A DNA stretch of 64,000 nt from Actinomadura pelletieri DSM 43383 (lineage in GTDB: Bacteria > Actinomycetota > Actinomycetes > Streptosporangiales > Streptosporangiaceae): assembly GCF_003634705.1 (NCBI RefSeq), contig NZ_RBWU01000001.1, positions 248,001 to 312,000 on the forward strand, read 5' to 3'. The notes under the pieces were generated by a model. It saw only the letters and a list, made by a program, of their open reading frames with translations, had not been told where the DNA came from and did no database searches. Both the position numbers and the translations under genes were made by a program. This document shows positions 24,476-34,197 of this stretch, piece after piece (position 1 is the stretch's first letter; each line of letters begins with the position of its first letter).

Positions 24476-27400
24476 CGTTCCGCGCCCTCCCCTCGCTCAC
24501 CAACGGCTCCATCACAAGGCGGCCGCCAGGTTCGCGGCGGACGCGGTGCAAGTCCCGTGTCCCGGCGGCGAGGACGATCTCCTGGTAGGGCGCCGCCGAG
24601 AGCTCGTTCTTGAAGATGGTGAGGCCCAGGTAGTGCCCCTGCTGCTCGGCGACGCCGGGAAGGTAGCCGTTGTGCAACCTGTCGAGCAGTTCGAAGAGGT
24701 CGAGCTGAATCCGCAACCGGGCCGTCTGACCGCCGGGACCGCGGTAGGAGAGCACCAACCCGTCGGGATCCTGTTCGAGATAGGGGGACGTGTCACCGCC
24801 GGTGGTGGCCAGCGACAGCGATTCGACCGGGAAGAGCCGGTAGCTGCGGATCGTGCCGCCGGGCACCTGGCGAACCTGAAGCGCGAGGGTGTCACCGAGC
24901 CGCCGGGGATCGGGCAGGCCCTCGCCCCGGTTGATGGCATAGATCAGCTCGGGCAGTCGTTCTGCGGCCTGGTCGGGCCGGGCCAGCACCGACAGGAAGC
25001 GCTCGGCCGACTTAAAGGGTGTCATGGCGCGGGCGCGCTTGTCGTCCAACCCCTCGAAGTAGAACCGGCGTCGTACGGACGCCTGGTACAACGGGAGATC
25101 TCCGGACGCGTCACGCGGCACGGAGCCACCGCCCGCCACCCTCTCGAAGAGCACGCGCAGCAACGACATGTCGTACTTGCCGCGCCGGTCAATGGTCATC
25201 ATCGCCTGGCCGGCTTCCGGTCCGATATGGGCGAACCGCCGATCCAGCGCGGGCGCGGGAGGCGCCGCGACATCGATCTCCTGAAGGGAGGCGAGCAACC
25301 GGTCACGGGTTCCGGGCCGTCCCAGCCAGGCGTTGAAATAGAACCCGGAGAGGATCTCTTCGACGGCACCGTCGGTGTTCCCGTTGTACAGCCCGTGGAT
25401 CTGCGCGCAGTCTCTACCGGACGTCAGCGTGAAGGCCAGCGCCGAACGCAGATCTCGCAGGGTGATGTGCATGCGCCCGCGCAGGTGGGCGAGCGTGTAC
25501 AGCTCCCGAAGTCGCCGGACGACCTTCGGCCCCGCGCTGGGATGGGCCAGCGTCCGCACGTTGTGCGGGACGTAACAGGACTCCACCAGGTCACAGGACC
25601 GGCACGCCTCCCAGAATCGTTCGTGGGTCATCCTGGCCAGCATCCGGTCGAAGATGGGGCCGTCCAGCTTTTCGGAACCCGCAACGACGCTACGGCGATT
25701 CAGATTGACGACGACGATTCCGTCCGTTGGTGGGCCGCCGTCCAATCCGGCCCGGACGGCGGTTTCAAGGGACCTGAATCGTTCACCGTGCGAGGTCAGG
25801 AAGTCGACGAGCCGCCCCTCATTGATGGCGATGAGCCGGGTTTCCGAGTCGGCCTGCTCTTCCCCGTCCGCGAACGGCGCGAAGAACTCGGCCAGGACCT
25901 CGTCATTGGCCTTGTCGCCCTCGTCCTGGCTGCCGTCGTGGTTGGTTCGCAGCCACCGGCCGTTCAGGAGACGGACGTCGGCGCCATTCTCGCGCGTCTC
26001 GCCGGGAGTGCCACCACGCTCCACCGCCGCGGAGACAAGGTGTTCCAGGAAGGCGGTCTTGCCGTCTCCCGCATTGCCCGTGATCACGACCAGGCGGTAC
26101 TGGCCTTTCAAGACGTCCGGTATCAGCTTCGTGTCCAGCGCGGTCGCCACATAGAGGTCGTGCGGATCCTTGCCCCTGGTGCCCGCGTTGCTGCTGGTGC
26201 TCTGGCTGTAGAGGGTCGCCAGGTGGGTGACGAACGGGTTGACGTTGCGCTCCGCCACGACCGGCCGAGGTTCTGGCGGCGGCGTGGGCCGCGGGCGGCG
26301 ATGCACCTCGCTACCGATCGCTTCAAGCGCGGCCAGGAACTCCCCGGCGTCGCGGTAGCGCGAGCTGCGAATCGGGGCGATCGCCTTGGTCACGGTGTCC
26401 ACAAGCGTGTCCGACAGTTCCGACAGTCCGCTCAGAGACCGAGGGTCCACCGGCGCCTCGCCCAGGGTGGGGCTGCCCGAGGCGAACGGGTAGCGTCCGG
26501 TCAGGACCTGGTAGAGCGTCACGCCGAGCGCGTAGACGTCGCGGTCGGCGAGGTCGGCGGCCGTCGGTGGTACGTGGTTCTCGTTGTCCGGCGGCCGGTA
26601 CTTCGTCGTACCGCCGGCCTTGGACATGCTCGATTCCGCCGACACCGACACATTGAAGTCGATGATCTTGCAGCCCCGGTCGGTCCACAGCAGGTTCCCG
26701 GGCTTGATGTCGCAGTGGTAGATGCCGCAGCCGTGCAGGAACACCAGGCCCCTGGCGACCTCGACGCCGAGCTTCACCGCGTCCGCGGGGCCGAGGGCCT
26801 GCTCGGCGACCAGCGCGGAGACGTCCTGTCCGTCGACGTACTCGAACACCAGGTACGGGGTCTCACCACCGTCGAGATAATCGGCGCCCTCGACTTTGAT
26901 GACGTTGTCGTGCGGCGGCAGGCCGAGCAGGATTTGATACTCGTGCCTGAGCCGTTCCACCAGCGACTCACGATCACGGTCCACGATCTTCACGACCCGG
27001 TCGCCGCCCGCGAGGTTGTCGTACACCTGGTAGGCGGCGCCGAACGAGCCGGGTTTGCCCAGCCTGCGCTGGATCGTGTACTTCCGGGTCAGCTGGTGCC
27101 CTTCGGGCAGGTTCCGGTAGTCGACGCGGGTGGCGGTGCCACGGCCGGACGTCGCACGGGACGCTCCCATCAGAGCACGTAGCGCTTCGGCGGCCGATGG
27201 ACGCGCGGAGGGCTCCTGCGCGCACATCCGTCCCAGCAATTCGGTGACCCGACGCGGAACCCCGGCGGCCCCCAAGGGCTCGGTGGGCAACACGCTTCGC
27301 TTCTCGTACTGATCGGACGTGGAGGCGAAAGGCAGTTCCCCGGTCAGCATCTGATAGGCGATGACACCCGCCGCGTACACGTCCGATGCCCGGCTCATCG

Positions 27401-28538
27401 CCTGGGCCCGGGACTGGCATTCGGGCGCCACATACGCGGGATCAACGGCGTCAGCGAGCCGATTGACCACCGTGTGGGTTCTGGGGTCCTCCGGACGGGC
27501 GTAGTCGAATCCGGTGAGCATCCCCTTCCCGCCCGTGGCCACCAGGACCGACGCCGGAGACAGGGCACGATGGATCACTCGATGCGCATGTGCGTGGGCG
27601 AGACCGCGCAGGATGTCGGCGATCACCCGGTACCGGGCGTCCATCGCGAGTGCCTGCCGTGGATTGCCGATTCGCAACCGCAGCGCGCCACCGCGAACGT
27701 CGTCGAGGACGAGGACGAATTGGCTCTCGTCCTCGGTGGCGAAGAAGTCGCGGCATCCGACGACGCACTCATGTCTCGGCATCTTCGCCAGAACCTCGTA
27801 GGCGTTGGCGATGGCGATGCGCTCGGCCTCGCGGGCGTTCTCCGGCTGGAAAGGGTCGGCCTTGTACACCCTGAGCAGTACCGTCTGCGACGTGGTGACG
27901 GTGGCGTTGCCGGCGCGATACTCGGTGACCTCGTCGGTGACTCCCAGCCGTTCCCGCACCACCCAGTTTCCGAACCGCTGCGGCCCGGTCGGGATCTGGA
28001 CGACACCGCGCAGCGAGTTGAGGATCGCTCGGCGGTGGCGTCGGATGTCACGAGGGAAGCCGCTGCGCACCCGGGACACATCGGCGAGCACGGTGATCAG
28101 ATCGTCGAGGCGCGAAACATCGTGGGCGTCGGCGTCCGGACGGTCGCTGGCATCGATCAGCACCGCGTCATCGGCGGTGAGGACCACCAAGGCGTCCACG
28201 TAGACGCGGTTGAGACTCGGGTCCCGGCGAGCGAGTTCGCCCTTCAAGGCCCTGGCGTGGTCGCGGAGCTTGGCCACCGGAGAGTGGAAGGAACCGCGGT
28301 TGGACGGATACCACCGGCGGCCCGCCACCTCGACGCGTCCCCTGGTGCCCTTGACGTCGATGATGCACACGGCGTGCGGCATCACCACGACCAGGTCGAC
28401 CTCGTACATGTCGCCGCGGACCGGGATTTCGATGTTGTGCAGGACCAGCCAGTCGTCGGGCCCATGGTCGCGCAGATGCGCGATGGCCGCACGCTCGGCG
28501 TCATTGACCGGTGGCCCTCCGCCGACGATGTCCGCCAT
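24456..28538 (-). CDS. mad6: MADS protein kinase MAD6: NERD, pseudokinase, kinase and P-loop domains
   Basis: A 1360-residue protein. Residues 10-150 are a NERD nuclease-like domain with D48 and D61-x-K63. Residues about 190-460 are a first kinase fold whose catalytic loop reads H323-R-A and whose DFG position reads GFD, so it should be inactive. Residues about 485-740 are a second kinase with K517, H608-C-D610-IKPGN and D627-F-N, which looks active. Then comes a P-loop ATPase with Walker A GNAGDGKT (821-828) and about 500 residues of unknown helical sequence. This fits the protein-kinase component of MADS. It starts the mad6-7-8 operon and is divergent from a large unknown gene 213 bp away. 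Confidence 0.78.
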   Translation of the reverse strand: MADIVGGGPPVNDAERAAIAHLRDHGPDDWLVLHNIEIPVRGDMYEVDLVVVMPHAVCIIDVKGTRGRVEVAGRRWYPSNRGSFHSPVAKLRDHARALKGELARRDPSLNRVYVDALVVLTADDAVLIDASDRPDADAHDVSRLDDLITVLADVSRVRSGFPRDIRRHRRAILNSLRGVVQIPTGPQRFGNWVVRERLGVTDEVTEYRAGNATVTTSQTVLLRVYKADPFQPENAREAERIAIANAYEVLAKMPRHECVVGCRDFFATEDESQFVLVLDDVRGGALRLRIGNPRQALAMDARYRVIADILRGLAHAHAHRVIHRALSPASVLVATGGKGMLTGFDYARPEDPRTHTVVNRLADAVDPAYVAPECQSRAQAMSRASDVYAAGVIAYQMLTGELPFASTSDQYEKRSVLPTEPLGAAGVPRRVTELLGRMCAQEPSARPSAAEALRALMGASRATSGRGTATRVDYRNLPEGHQLTRKYTIQRRLGKPGSFGAAYQVYDNLAGGDRVVKIVDRDRESLVERLRHEYQILLGLPPHDNVIKVEGADYLDGGETPYLVFEYVDGQDVSALVAEQALGPADAVKLGVEVARGLVFLHGCGIYHCDIKPGNLLWTDRGCKIIDFNVSVSAESSMSKAGGTTKYRPPDNENHVPPTAADLADRDVYALGVTLYQVLTGRYPFASGSPTLGEAPVDPRSLSGLSELSDTLVDTVTKAIAPIRSSRYRDAGEFLAALEAIGSEVHRRPRPTPPPEPRPVVAERNVNPFVTHLATLYSQSTSSNAGTRGKDPHDLYVATALDTKLIPDVLKGQYRLVVITGNAGDGKTAFLEHLVSAAVERGGTPGETRENGADVRLLNGRWLRTNHDGSQDEGDKANDEVLAEFFAPFADGEEQADSETRLIAINEGRLVDFLTSHGERFRSLETAVRAGLDGGPPTDGIVVVNLNRRSVVAGSEKLDGPIFDRMLARMTHERFWEACRSCDLVESCYVPHNVRTLAHPSAGPKVVRRLRELYTLAHLRGRMHITLRDLRSALAFTLTSGRDCAQIHGLYNGNTDGAVEEILSGFYFNAWLGRPGTRDRLLASLQEIDVAAPPAPALDRRFAHIGPEAGQAMMTIDRRGKYDMSLLRVLFERVAGGGSVPRDASGDLPLYQASVRRRFYFEGLDDKRARAMTPFKSAERFLSVLARPDQAAERLPELIYAINRGEGLPDPRRLGDTLALQVRQVPGGTIRSYRLFPVESLSLATTGGDTSPYLEQDPDGLVLSYRGPGGQTARLRIQLDLFELLDRLHNGYLPGVAEQQGHYLGLTIFKNELSAAPYQEIVLAAGTRDLHRVRREPGGRLVMEPLVSEGRARNDDTEPR

Positions 28539-28751
28539 GACCTAACCGGACCGCCTTTCCGCCGCGTTGCCGTCCGCGCCGCAGCCCATCTAACAACGCC
28601 GGGCCGCAGTTATCCACCGTATTGGTCAAAGCGCGGCGGAGGCCGCCGCAGTCCAGCCTGGGAAGGCCGGTTCCGGTCTTCGGCTTGGCCTGCGGCGCCC
28701 CGACGAGTTCGGGATACTCCGGGCACTGGAGCCGCCAACGGGGAGAGAGCC

Positions 28752-31034
28752 GTGCCCGATTTCGCGTTACCCGCCGACATTCCTTTGGGCCCGTTCGAAG
28801 GAACGCAGATCACCCTTCATGCCGCCAAGAGCAAGGGCACCCGCCTGCACGCCGACCCATCATGCTCCGCGTTGCGGACGAGGGATGTCCGCTCCCTGAC
28901 GCTTCCGCTGAACGCCGAGACCATCGCACGCTTGTGCCGTCAGTGCGACGAACGGGTGCGGTGGATGCGACCAGGCACCGCCTTGAGCGTCTTTCTGCGA
29001 GCGGTCATGGGAACGGGGCTCTGCTACGAACTCGATACCTACTCCACCCCAGACGAGGAGGAGTGGACCGAGGAGGAAGTAACCCAAGCCGCGCTCCTGC
29101 TGCACGATCGCGACTACCCTCCCGAGGACGGCGAAGACGAAGCCGAGGACCTGTGGACAGAGTTCTCTGACGCCCGTGACCTCCGCGAATGGGTCTTCCT
29201 GCGGTGGGCGAGGGCTGCGGAGAGTCTCCATCGGGCTCTGACCGTCGTCACGCAGTATCCATGGCTGGAACCCTGGGCCCGGCCGAAGCTGGACCAGAAG
29301 AGCAAATACGTGGAAGTGTGCCGTGAAAGGGCCGGACGGTTCTGCCACCCGAAGGCGCTCTTGGCAGCGACCGCGGTCTTCCAAGCCCCAGATCCTGAAC
29401 TCCCTGCCGACGACCCCGCCTTTGCCGTTCTGGGTGACGCGACGACAGTGCGAACCCGCCTGAACAGGCTGTGGCAGAGCTGGAAAGAGGCCGTTGCGTC
29501 GGACTGGCTCACACCAGTGCAACACTCCTCTGTCGTTTACGATCTCGAACACGGCATCGAACGCAAACGCAAGAAGCGCGATGCGGTTCTTGCGCAGGGG
29601 AGAAGGCTGATCGCCGAATGGGCGGCACAGGCCCAAGCGATGGCCGACGTGCAGCCGGACCGCCCGGAACAACCGATCCTCGCACGGGTTTCCAAGAACG
29701 AAACGCATGAGGGACGACCCCGCGGCGACTTCGTGAAGTCGATGCCTCGCTGGGACCTGGCGGTTCTCGCCACCTACACCGTGGAGGCGGACTGGGGGCG
29801 GCGAACCATGCTGCTGCGCGTCCCGTCAACGGTCGGTGAACGGCTACTCGCGGGCGGGTCCTCGCTCTCCTGCACGCCGGGTGACGACGGGTTGCCCACC
29901 GCACCAGACCCTCAGGAAGCGGACGAGTCACTGACCCCGGGCGTACTCGATGACACTCCGGTGGCGGAGCGGCGCCCCATCGCGGCGGCGCACCTGCGGG
30001 CGTTGCGCATGACCGACGAGGCACTCGGTGAGCAACTCGCCGTCGTCCTCTCCGTCGAGAACGGCGTCGAGGTCCTGCCCGTGAGCGTCATCGAGAAGCG
30101 CTGCGAGGACGGTTGGCGAGGCGTGTACATCGCAGCCGTATCAGACCTGCCCGCATCGCTGATCGATCCATGGATGCAACGGCTCTCGGTGGAAACCGAG
30201 GCGGACCCCGAACGGGAGTGGAGCGACCGGAATCTGCCACCGCACGATCCGAACTTCGCCCGCCATCTCGGAGTGGCGGCAGGCGAGGCATGGCTGCAAA
30301 GAATGCTCAGTGCGCCCTACATCGATCTCGCGACGCGGGCCAGAGCGTTGCGCTGCCTCGCTCTGGCGCGAAACGTTCACGACCTACGAACCCTGGAGAG
30401 CTCCTTCGACTACCGGCACCACACCATCCCCGACGCGGTGTGGCGCGCCCTCCTCGCAGCGGACCTCCTTGATCTACAACCGTTCCACGATGAGAACGAA
30501 AACGAATTTCTAGGTGGTGGAATCGGGGCCCCATTGGGCCCTCTGGCCGAGGTGCAGATCTACACCACCAACGCCGATCCGGCCGCGATGGGCAAGGGTC
30601 ACTCACCTTATTGCTCACACTCACGAGGCCCCACCACCGTCAGCGAGTACGATGATCTGCTGACCGCCGCCGACCTACTCAGCAAAGACTTCGACTGGTG
30701 TTCCAAGTGCGGCGGATATGCACCTCGAAGGCTCACCGATCGCCAACTGGACTACTACCGCGCCGCGCATCATCTTCACTCGATCGCACAGCGGCTACGA
30801 AGGAAATCCTCTTGGCCCGGCATCCAGGAGATGGCTAACATACAGGCCGAGTTGGACACGCTTCGCAAGTGGCGGCCCGCTGACGACGCGGACTGGCGAG
30901 GCGGGCACGTATGGCGCTGGAAAGACATCGTCGAGCGGCTCTCCGCGCAGGCCCGGCAGATCGCCTCAACACTGACCGACCCCTCTGCCGGTGGTGAGGT
31001 CATTCGGTTTCGTCAGCCCGATGACCGAGACTGA
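28752..31034 (+). CDS. large unknown protein with paired Cys/His knuckles
   Basis: I do not recognise this 760-residue protein. It starts with GTG at 28752 after GGAGAGAG; the open frame extends further upstream but runs antisense to mad6. Near the N-terminus it has GTRLHADPSCSAL then ALCRQCDERVRW's core L-C-R-Q-C, and near residue 620 GKGHSPYCSHSRGP then WCSKCGGY. Both pairs have the same H-x-C plus C-x2-C layout, suggesting two zinc sites or a duplicated module. The middle is soluble, charged and helical. It is divergent from mad6 and followed 87 bp later by the AIPR gene, so it may be part of the defence island. Confidence 0.75.
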   Translation: MPDFALPADIPLGPFEGTQITLHAAKSKGTRLHADPSCSALRTRDVRSLTLPLNAETIARLCRQCDERVRWMRPGTALSVFLRAVMGTGLCYELDTYSTPDEEEWTEEEVTQAALLLHDRDYPPEDGEDEAEDLWTEFSDARDLREWVFLRWARAAESLHRALTVVTQYPWLEPWARPKLDQKSKYVEVCRERAGRFCHPKALLAATAVFQAPDPELPADDPAFAVLGDATTVRTRLNRLWQSWKEAVASDWLTPVQHSSVVYDLEHGIERKRKKRDAVLAQGRRLIAEWAAQAQAMADVQPDRPEQPILARVSKNETHEGRPRGDFVKSMPRWDLAVLATYTVEADWGRRTMLLRVPSTVGERLLAGGSSLSCTPGDDGLPTAPDPQEADESLTPGVLDDTPVAERRPIAAAHLRALRMTDEALGEQLAVVLSVENGVEVLPVSVIEKRCEDGWRGVYIAAVSDLPASLIDPWMQRLSVETEADPEREWSDRNLPPHDPNFARHLGVAAGEAWLQRMLSAPYIDLATRARALRCLALARNVHDLRTLESSFDYRHHTIPDAVWRALLAADLLDLQPFHDENENEFLGGGIGAPLGPLAEVQIYTTNADPAAMGKGHSPYCSHSRGPTTVSEYDDLLTAADLLSKDFDWCSKCGGYAPRRLTDRQLDYYRAAHHLHSIAQRLRRKSSWPGIQEMANIQAELDTLRKWRPADDADWRGGHVWRWKDIVERLSAQARQIASTLTDPSAGGEVIRFRQPDDRD

Positions 31035-31121
31035 ATCGGCGACGCCGACGGGAGCGAGCGGTCCGGCAGGGCTCTTAGGATGGCACGAATCAGCTCTTCG
31101 AGGCCCTACGGAGGCGACCTC

Positions 31122-33239
31122 GTGAATCCAGTACAAATCGGACATGTCCGCGACGCCCTCAAGCAACGTTTTGCGGATTCAATCGATATGTCGGATTTCT
31201 CGTGGCCCAGTGCGGAGGCGCGCGAGGACGCGTTCCTGAGCCGGGGGCTCGCGGCGCTCGCCGTCCAGATCCAGCAGCCATGCGGCGCGAGCGAGGCGGC
31301 ACGGGCGGTGTTCGACGGCCGCGACGATCACGGGCTCGATGCCATCGCCGTCGAGATGCAAGGCGACAGTGCCCGGATCACCCTGGTCCAGGCCAAATGG
31401 AGCCGGAAGGGCAGGGCGCGCTTCGGCGAGGATGATGTGCGCAACATGTTCGATGGCCTGGAGCGGATTCTCGAGCGCGAGTTCGACTCCTTCAACAGCA
31501 GGTTCCAGCGCCACGTCAAGCTGCTGGAGCAGGCACTGGACTCGGCCGCGCCCAAGATCACACTGGTGCCGGCCCTGCTCCGAGCCGAGACGCTGAACCC
31601 CGATGTGCGCGCGTTGCTAGAGAGAAAGAGAGACCAGCTCAACTACGCCGGAGAGATGGTCGATTACGAGGTTCTCGATCTCCGGGACTTCGTCCGTGCC
31701 GTTCTCGGTGATTCGGCCGCAGCGAAGATCAAATTGGTTGCGCGCTTGGAGAACTACGGGCGTGAGGCCGAGCCCTACAACGCGTTCTTCGGCACGATGA
31801 CCGCGGAGGACGTCGCATCATGGTATTCCGACCACGGCCGCGCTCTCTTCGCCCGCAATATTCGCGACTCCCTGGACCTCACGGACGTCAACGTCAAGAT
31901 CCGGAACACCCTGCTGGACAGCCCAGAGCACTTCTGGTACTTCAGCAACGGAATCACCCTGCTCTGCGACTCGATCAGGAAGTCGGGTAGCGGCCGGCCC
32001 GGCGGGGTAGGTGACTTCCACCTGACGGGCGCCAGCGTCGTGAACGGCGCCCAGACGGTGACCGCCATTCACCGCGCTTACACTTCGGACATCGAGAAGG
32101 CGGGGCACGGGCGGGTACTGGTCCGCCTCATCTCGCTGGAAGACTGCCCGCCCGGCTTCGGTGACCAGGTCACGACCAGCACCAACACCCAGAACCCCAT
32201 CGAAGATCGGGACTTCAAAGCCCTCGACGAGGTCCAAATCACCCTTCAGGAGGACTTCGCACACCGGCTGCATCTCGTCTATGCGATCAAACGCAGCGGG
32301 CAGCACATCGACGAGGCGAAAGGCTGCTCCATGACGGAGGCCGCCGTGGCCCTCGCCGCGACGCATAGTGACGCGAGGTTCGCCGCCAAAGCCAAACGCG
32401 ACATTTCCGCTCTATGGGCGGACGGAACCTACCAAGCACTCTTCCCGCCGAGGCTGGACGCGTACAGCGTATGGCGCAAGGTCCAGGTGATGCGTGCGGT
32501 GCGCGCGCGGCTGAAGGAACTCAGCGAGGGTTTGATCAGACGTGCGACGGCCATGGCCAGCTACGGTGACCTGCTCATTACGCATGTCGTCTTCCGGCAA
32601 CTCGACACCGCGCGAATCAGCGAGCCGGACACCGACTGGGATGCCCAACTCACGCGGGCCACCGAACTCACCGAGGACGCGCTGAGCTGGGTGATGAACA
32701 GCATCGACGCGGAATATGGGCCGAAGAGCCAGGTCCTTCCCGCGATGCGCAACGACGAACGCATCCGGCGGGTCGCGCAGCGGGCGGCCCTAGGCATGCT
32801 GTCGAAAGGCCCCATCCCGACGCCCCGATTGGAATACCTGGTTCTCAGCACGGTCGCGCCGGGCCGAGGGCGGAACGTCGACGCGGTGCGAACCCTTGTC
32901 GAGGCTGGACGAATCGAGGACGGAACGGTTCTCGAGTTCCGCCCGGTCACCAGGCCCGAACGTCGCGATATGGCGGAGTGGCTGGACGAGGACCCGGCTC
33001 GCCTCCGCGCGGTTTGGCGGAACACCATGACCAAGCAGTTGCAGTGGCAGGCCGACGGTAAGACGTACTCGGCGAGCGGCCTGGTCAAGATGATGCGCCG
33101 GGAGGCGTCCGGGGTCGACCAACAGGTCCAGGGAACGCGGCACTGGCATGTGCCCGGCGAGGGCTCACTCGCCGACCTCGCCGCGAAGGTTCGCGCCGAG
33201 AGCGGCCTGGACGTGGGCGACGAGGACGAGTATGTGTGA
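31122..33239 (+). CDS. AIPR-family protein with nuclease-like N-terminus
   Basis: A 705-residue protein. The central block around residue 265 (FWYFSNGITLLCD) and the following GASVVNGAQTVTAIHRA and TSTNTQNPIEDRDFKALDE are hallmarks of AIPR, a family found in abortive-infection and restriction loci. The N-terminus has D73 (GLDAIAVE) and Q90-A-K92, spaced like a PD-(D/E)XK nuclease core with Gln for the acidic residue. I chose the GTG at 31122, which has GGAGG seven bases upstream, over an ATG at 31080 with no good site. It ends 7 bp from the convergent cassette gene. Likely a nucleic-acid-cutting defence protein. Confidence 0.82.
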   Translation: MNPVQIGHVRDALKQRFADSIDMSDFSWPSAEAREDAFLSRGLAALAVQIQQPCGASEAARAVFDGRDDHGLDAIAVEMQGDSARITLVQAKWSRKGRARFGEDDVRNMFDGLERILEREFDSFNSRFQRHVKLLEQALDSAAPKITLVPALLRAETLNPDVRALLERKRDQLNYAGEMVDYEVLDLRDFVRAVLGDSAAAKIKLVARLENYGREAEPYNAFFGTMTAEDVASWYSDHGRALFARNIRDSLDLTDVNVKIRNTLLDSPEHFWYFSNGITLLCDSIRKSGSGRPGGVGDFHLTGASVVNGAQTVTAIHRAYTSDIEKAGHGRVLVRLISLEDCPPGFGDQVTTSTNTQNPIEDRDFKALDEVQITLQEDFAHRLHLVYAIKRSGQHIDEAKGCSMTEAAVALAATHSDARFAAKAKRDISALWADGTYQALFPPRLDAYSVWRKVQVMRAVRARLKELSEGLIRRATAMASYGDLLITHVVFRQLDTARISEPDTDWDAQLTRATELTEDALSWVMNSIDAEYGPKSQVLPAMRNDERIRRVAQRAALGMLSKGPIPTPRLEYLVLSTVAPGRGRNVDAVRTLVEAGRIEDGTVLEFRPVTRPERRDMAEWLDEDPARLRAVWRNTMTKQLQWQADGKTYSASGLVKMMRREASGVDQQVQGTRHWHVPGEGSLADLAAKVRAESGLDVGDEDEYV

Positions 33240-33246
33240 CCGGCGG

Positions 33247-34161
33247 TCAAATGCCGGGCTTGCGGCCGATGTTCGCGATCGTCGCCTTCCGCTGCTCGGG
33301 GACGAGCCGGAAGTAGACCCGCCCCGGCCCCGGCGTGAATCGGCCGTGCAGGTCGAAGAGCCGTATGACCCCGTCGAAGTCCTCGAACTCGCAGTAATGC
33401 CTGCGGCTGGCGGACTCAGGCGTCACATATGACCGCCATGCAGGCTCAGGCGACCGGGCTGGATCCCATCGGCCGATCGATTCGTTGATCCGCAGAAGCT
33501 CCCGCGCCCCCTGCACGACCCAGTGAGACCCCAGCGTGGCGAACTGCTGTTCTGTTCGCGGCAGGAAGAGTAGATGTGGATAGAGCTCAGCGCGAGCCTC
33601 CCAGATCTCCGAGCCGCGCCGAAGCTCCGAGATGCCGGCCGCGCTGATCCAATCGTGGTGAACATCGACATGGTCGAGCGCTGACGCATGCCGGATCTCC
33701 ACGTCATCCTCGTGGATATCGCCATCGAGGTCATCCGACAGAGTCGCCCGCCGCGCCCGAACCCACGGCACTTCCCAGGCCGGGGTCACGGGCAGGCTCA
33801 CCGAAGCACCGTCCATCAGATGCGCGGCGCCTAACCCCTTCGCGGGGCGACCGTCACAGAAGTACTCTGCGCCTTCCTCCGCACCGGTTGGAAGGACCGA
33901 GCTGAAGGGCGCACGGTTCTGCAAGCCTCGAATCCAGCGCCATAGGTCACGGTTACCCGGGCGGCCGGACCATTCACCGAGGTAGTAGCCGGGAGCCAGT
34001 TCCACGTCCGCGAGTCTTATCTCCGAGACGAGGGCCGTGTCGCCACGCTGGGCTGCGATCCTCCGGAGCACTCCGACGAACTGCTTCATCGCATCGTCCA
34101 CCTGTTCCTTCGGCAGGACGACCGTGCAGGACAGTTCGTTGAAGAACAGCAGGACGCGCAC
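33247..34161 (-). CDS. unknown protein, third gene of DUF262/AAA cassette, RelE-like C-terminus
   Basis: A 304-residue protein. I do not recognise it as a whole. Its last 60 residues (EDFDGVIRLFDLHGRF, then GRVYFRLVPEQRKATIANIGR) have the strand pattern of the RelE/HigB toxin fold, where a closing strand carries Arg and Ile/Gly residues; this is inference from pattern. The central part has HVDVHHDWISAAGISELRRG. It starts with GTG after AGGGGA and lies 36 bp behind the AAA gene, so the three minus-strand genes are probably one operon. It could be the effector of the cassette. Confidence 0.6.
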   Translation of the reverse strand: MRVLLFFNELSCTVVLPKEQVDDAMKQFVGVLRRIAAQRGDTALVSEIRLADVELAPGYYLGEWSGRPGNRDLWRWIRGLQNRAPFSSVLPTGAEEGAEYFCDGRPAKGLGAAHLMDGASVSLPVTPAWEVPWVRARRATLSDDLDGDIHEDDVEIRHASALDHVDVHHDWISAAGISELRRGSEIWEARAELYPHLLFLPRTEQQFATLGSHWVVQGARELLRINESIGRWDPARSPEPAWRSYVTPESASRRHYCEFEDFDGVIRLFDLHGRFTPGPGRVYFRLVPEQRKATIANIGRKPGI

Positions 34162-34197
34162 AAGATCCCCTTCGCGCCGAGCGATAGTCGGAGGCCC

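Noticed and set aside
24453..27182. 909-residue plus-strand frame opposite mad6
   Set aside because: No domain, biased composition, and fully covered by a multi-motif gene on the other strand.
27474..28751. 426-residue N-terminal extension of the large unknown gene at 28752
   Set aside because: It lies antisense to the kinase domains of mad6, has no ribosome site at its start, and protein-like sequence begins only at the GTG with a purine-rich leader.
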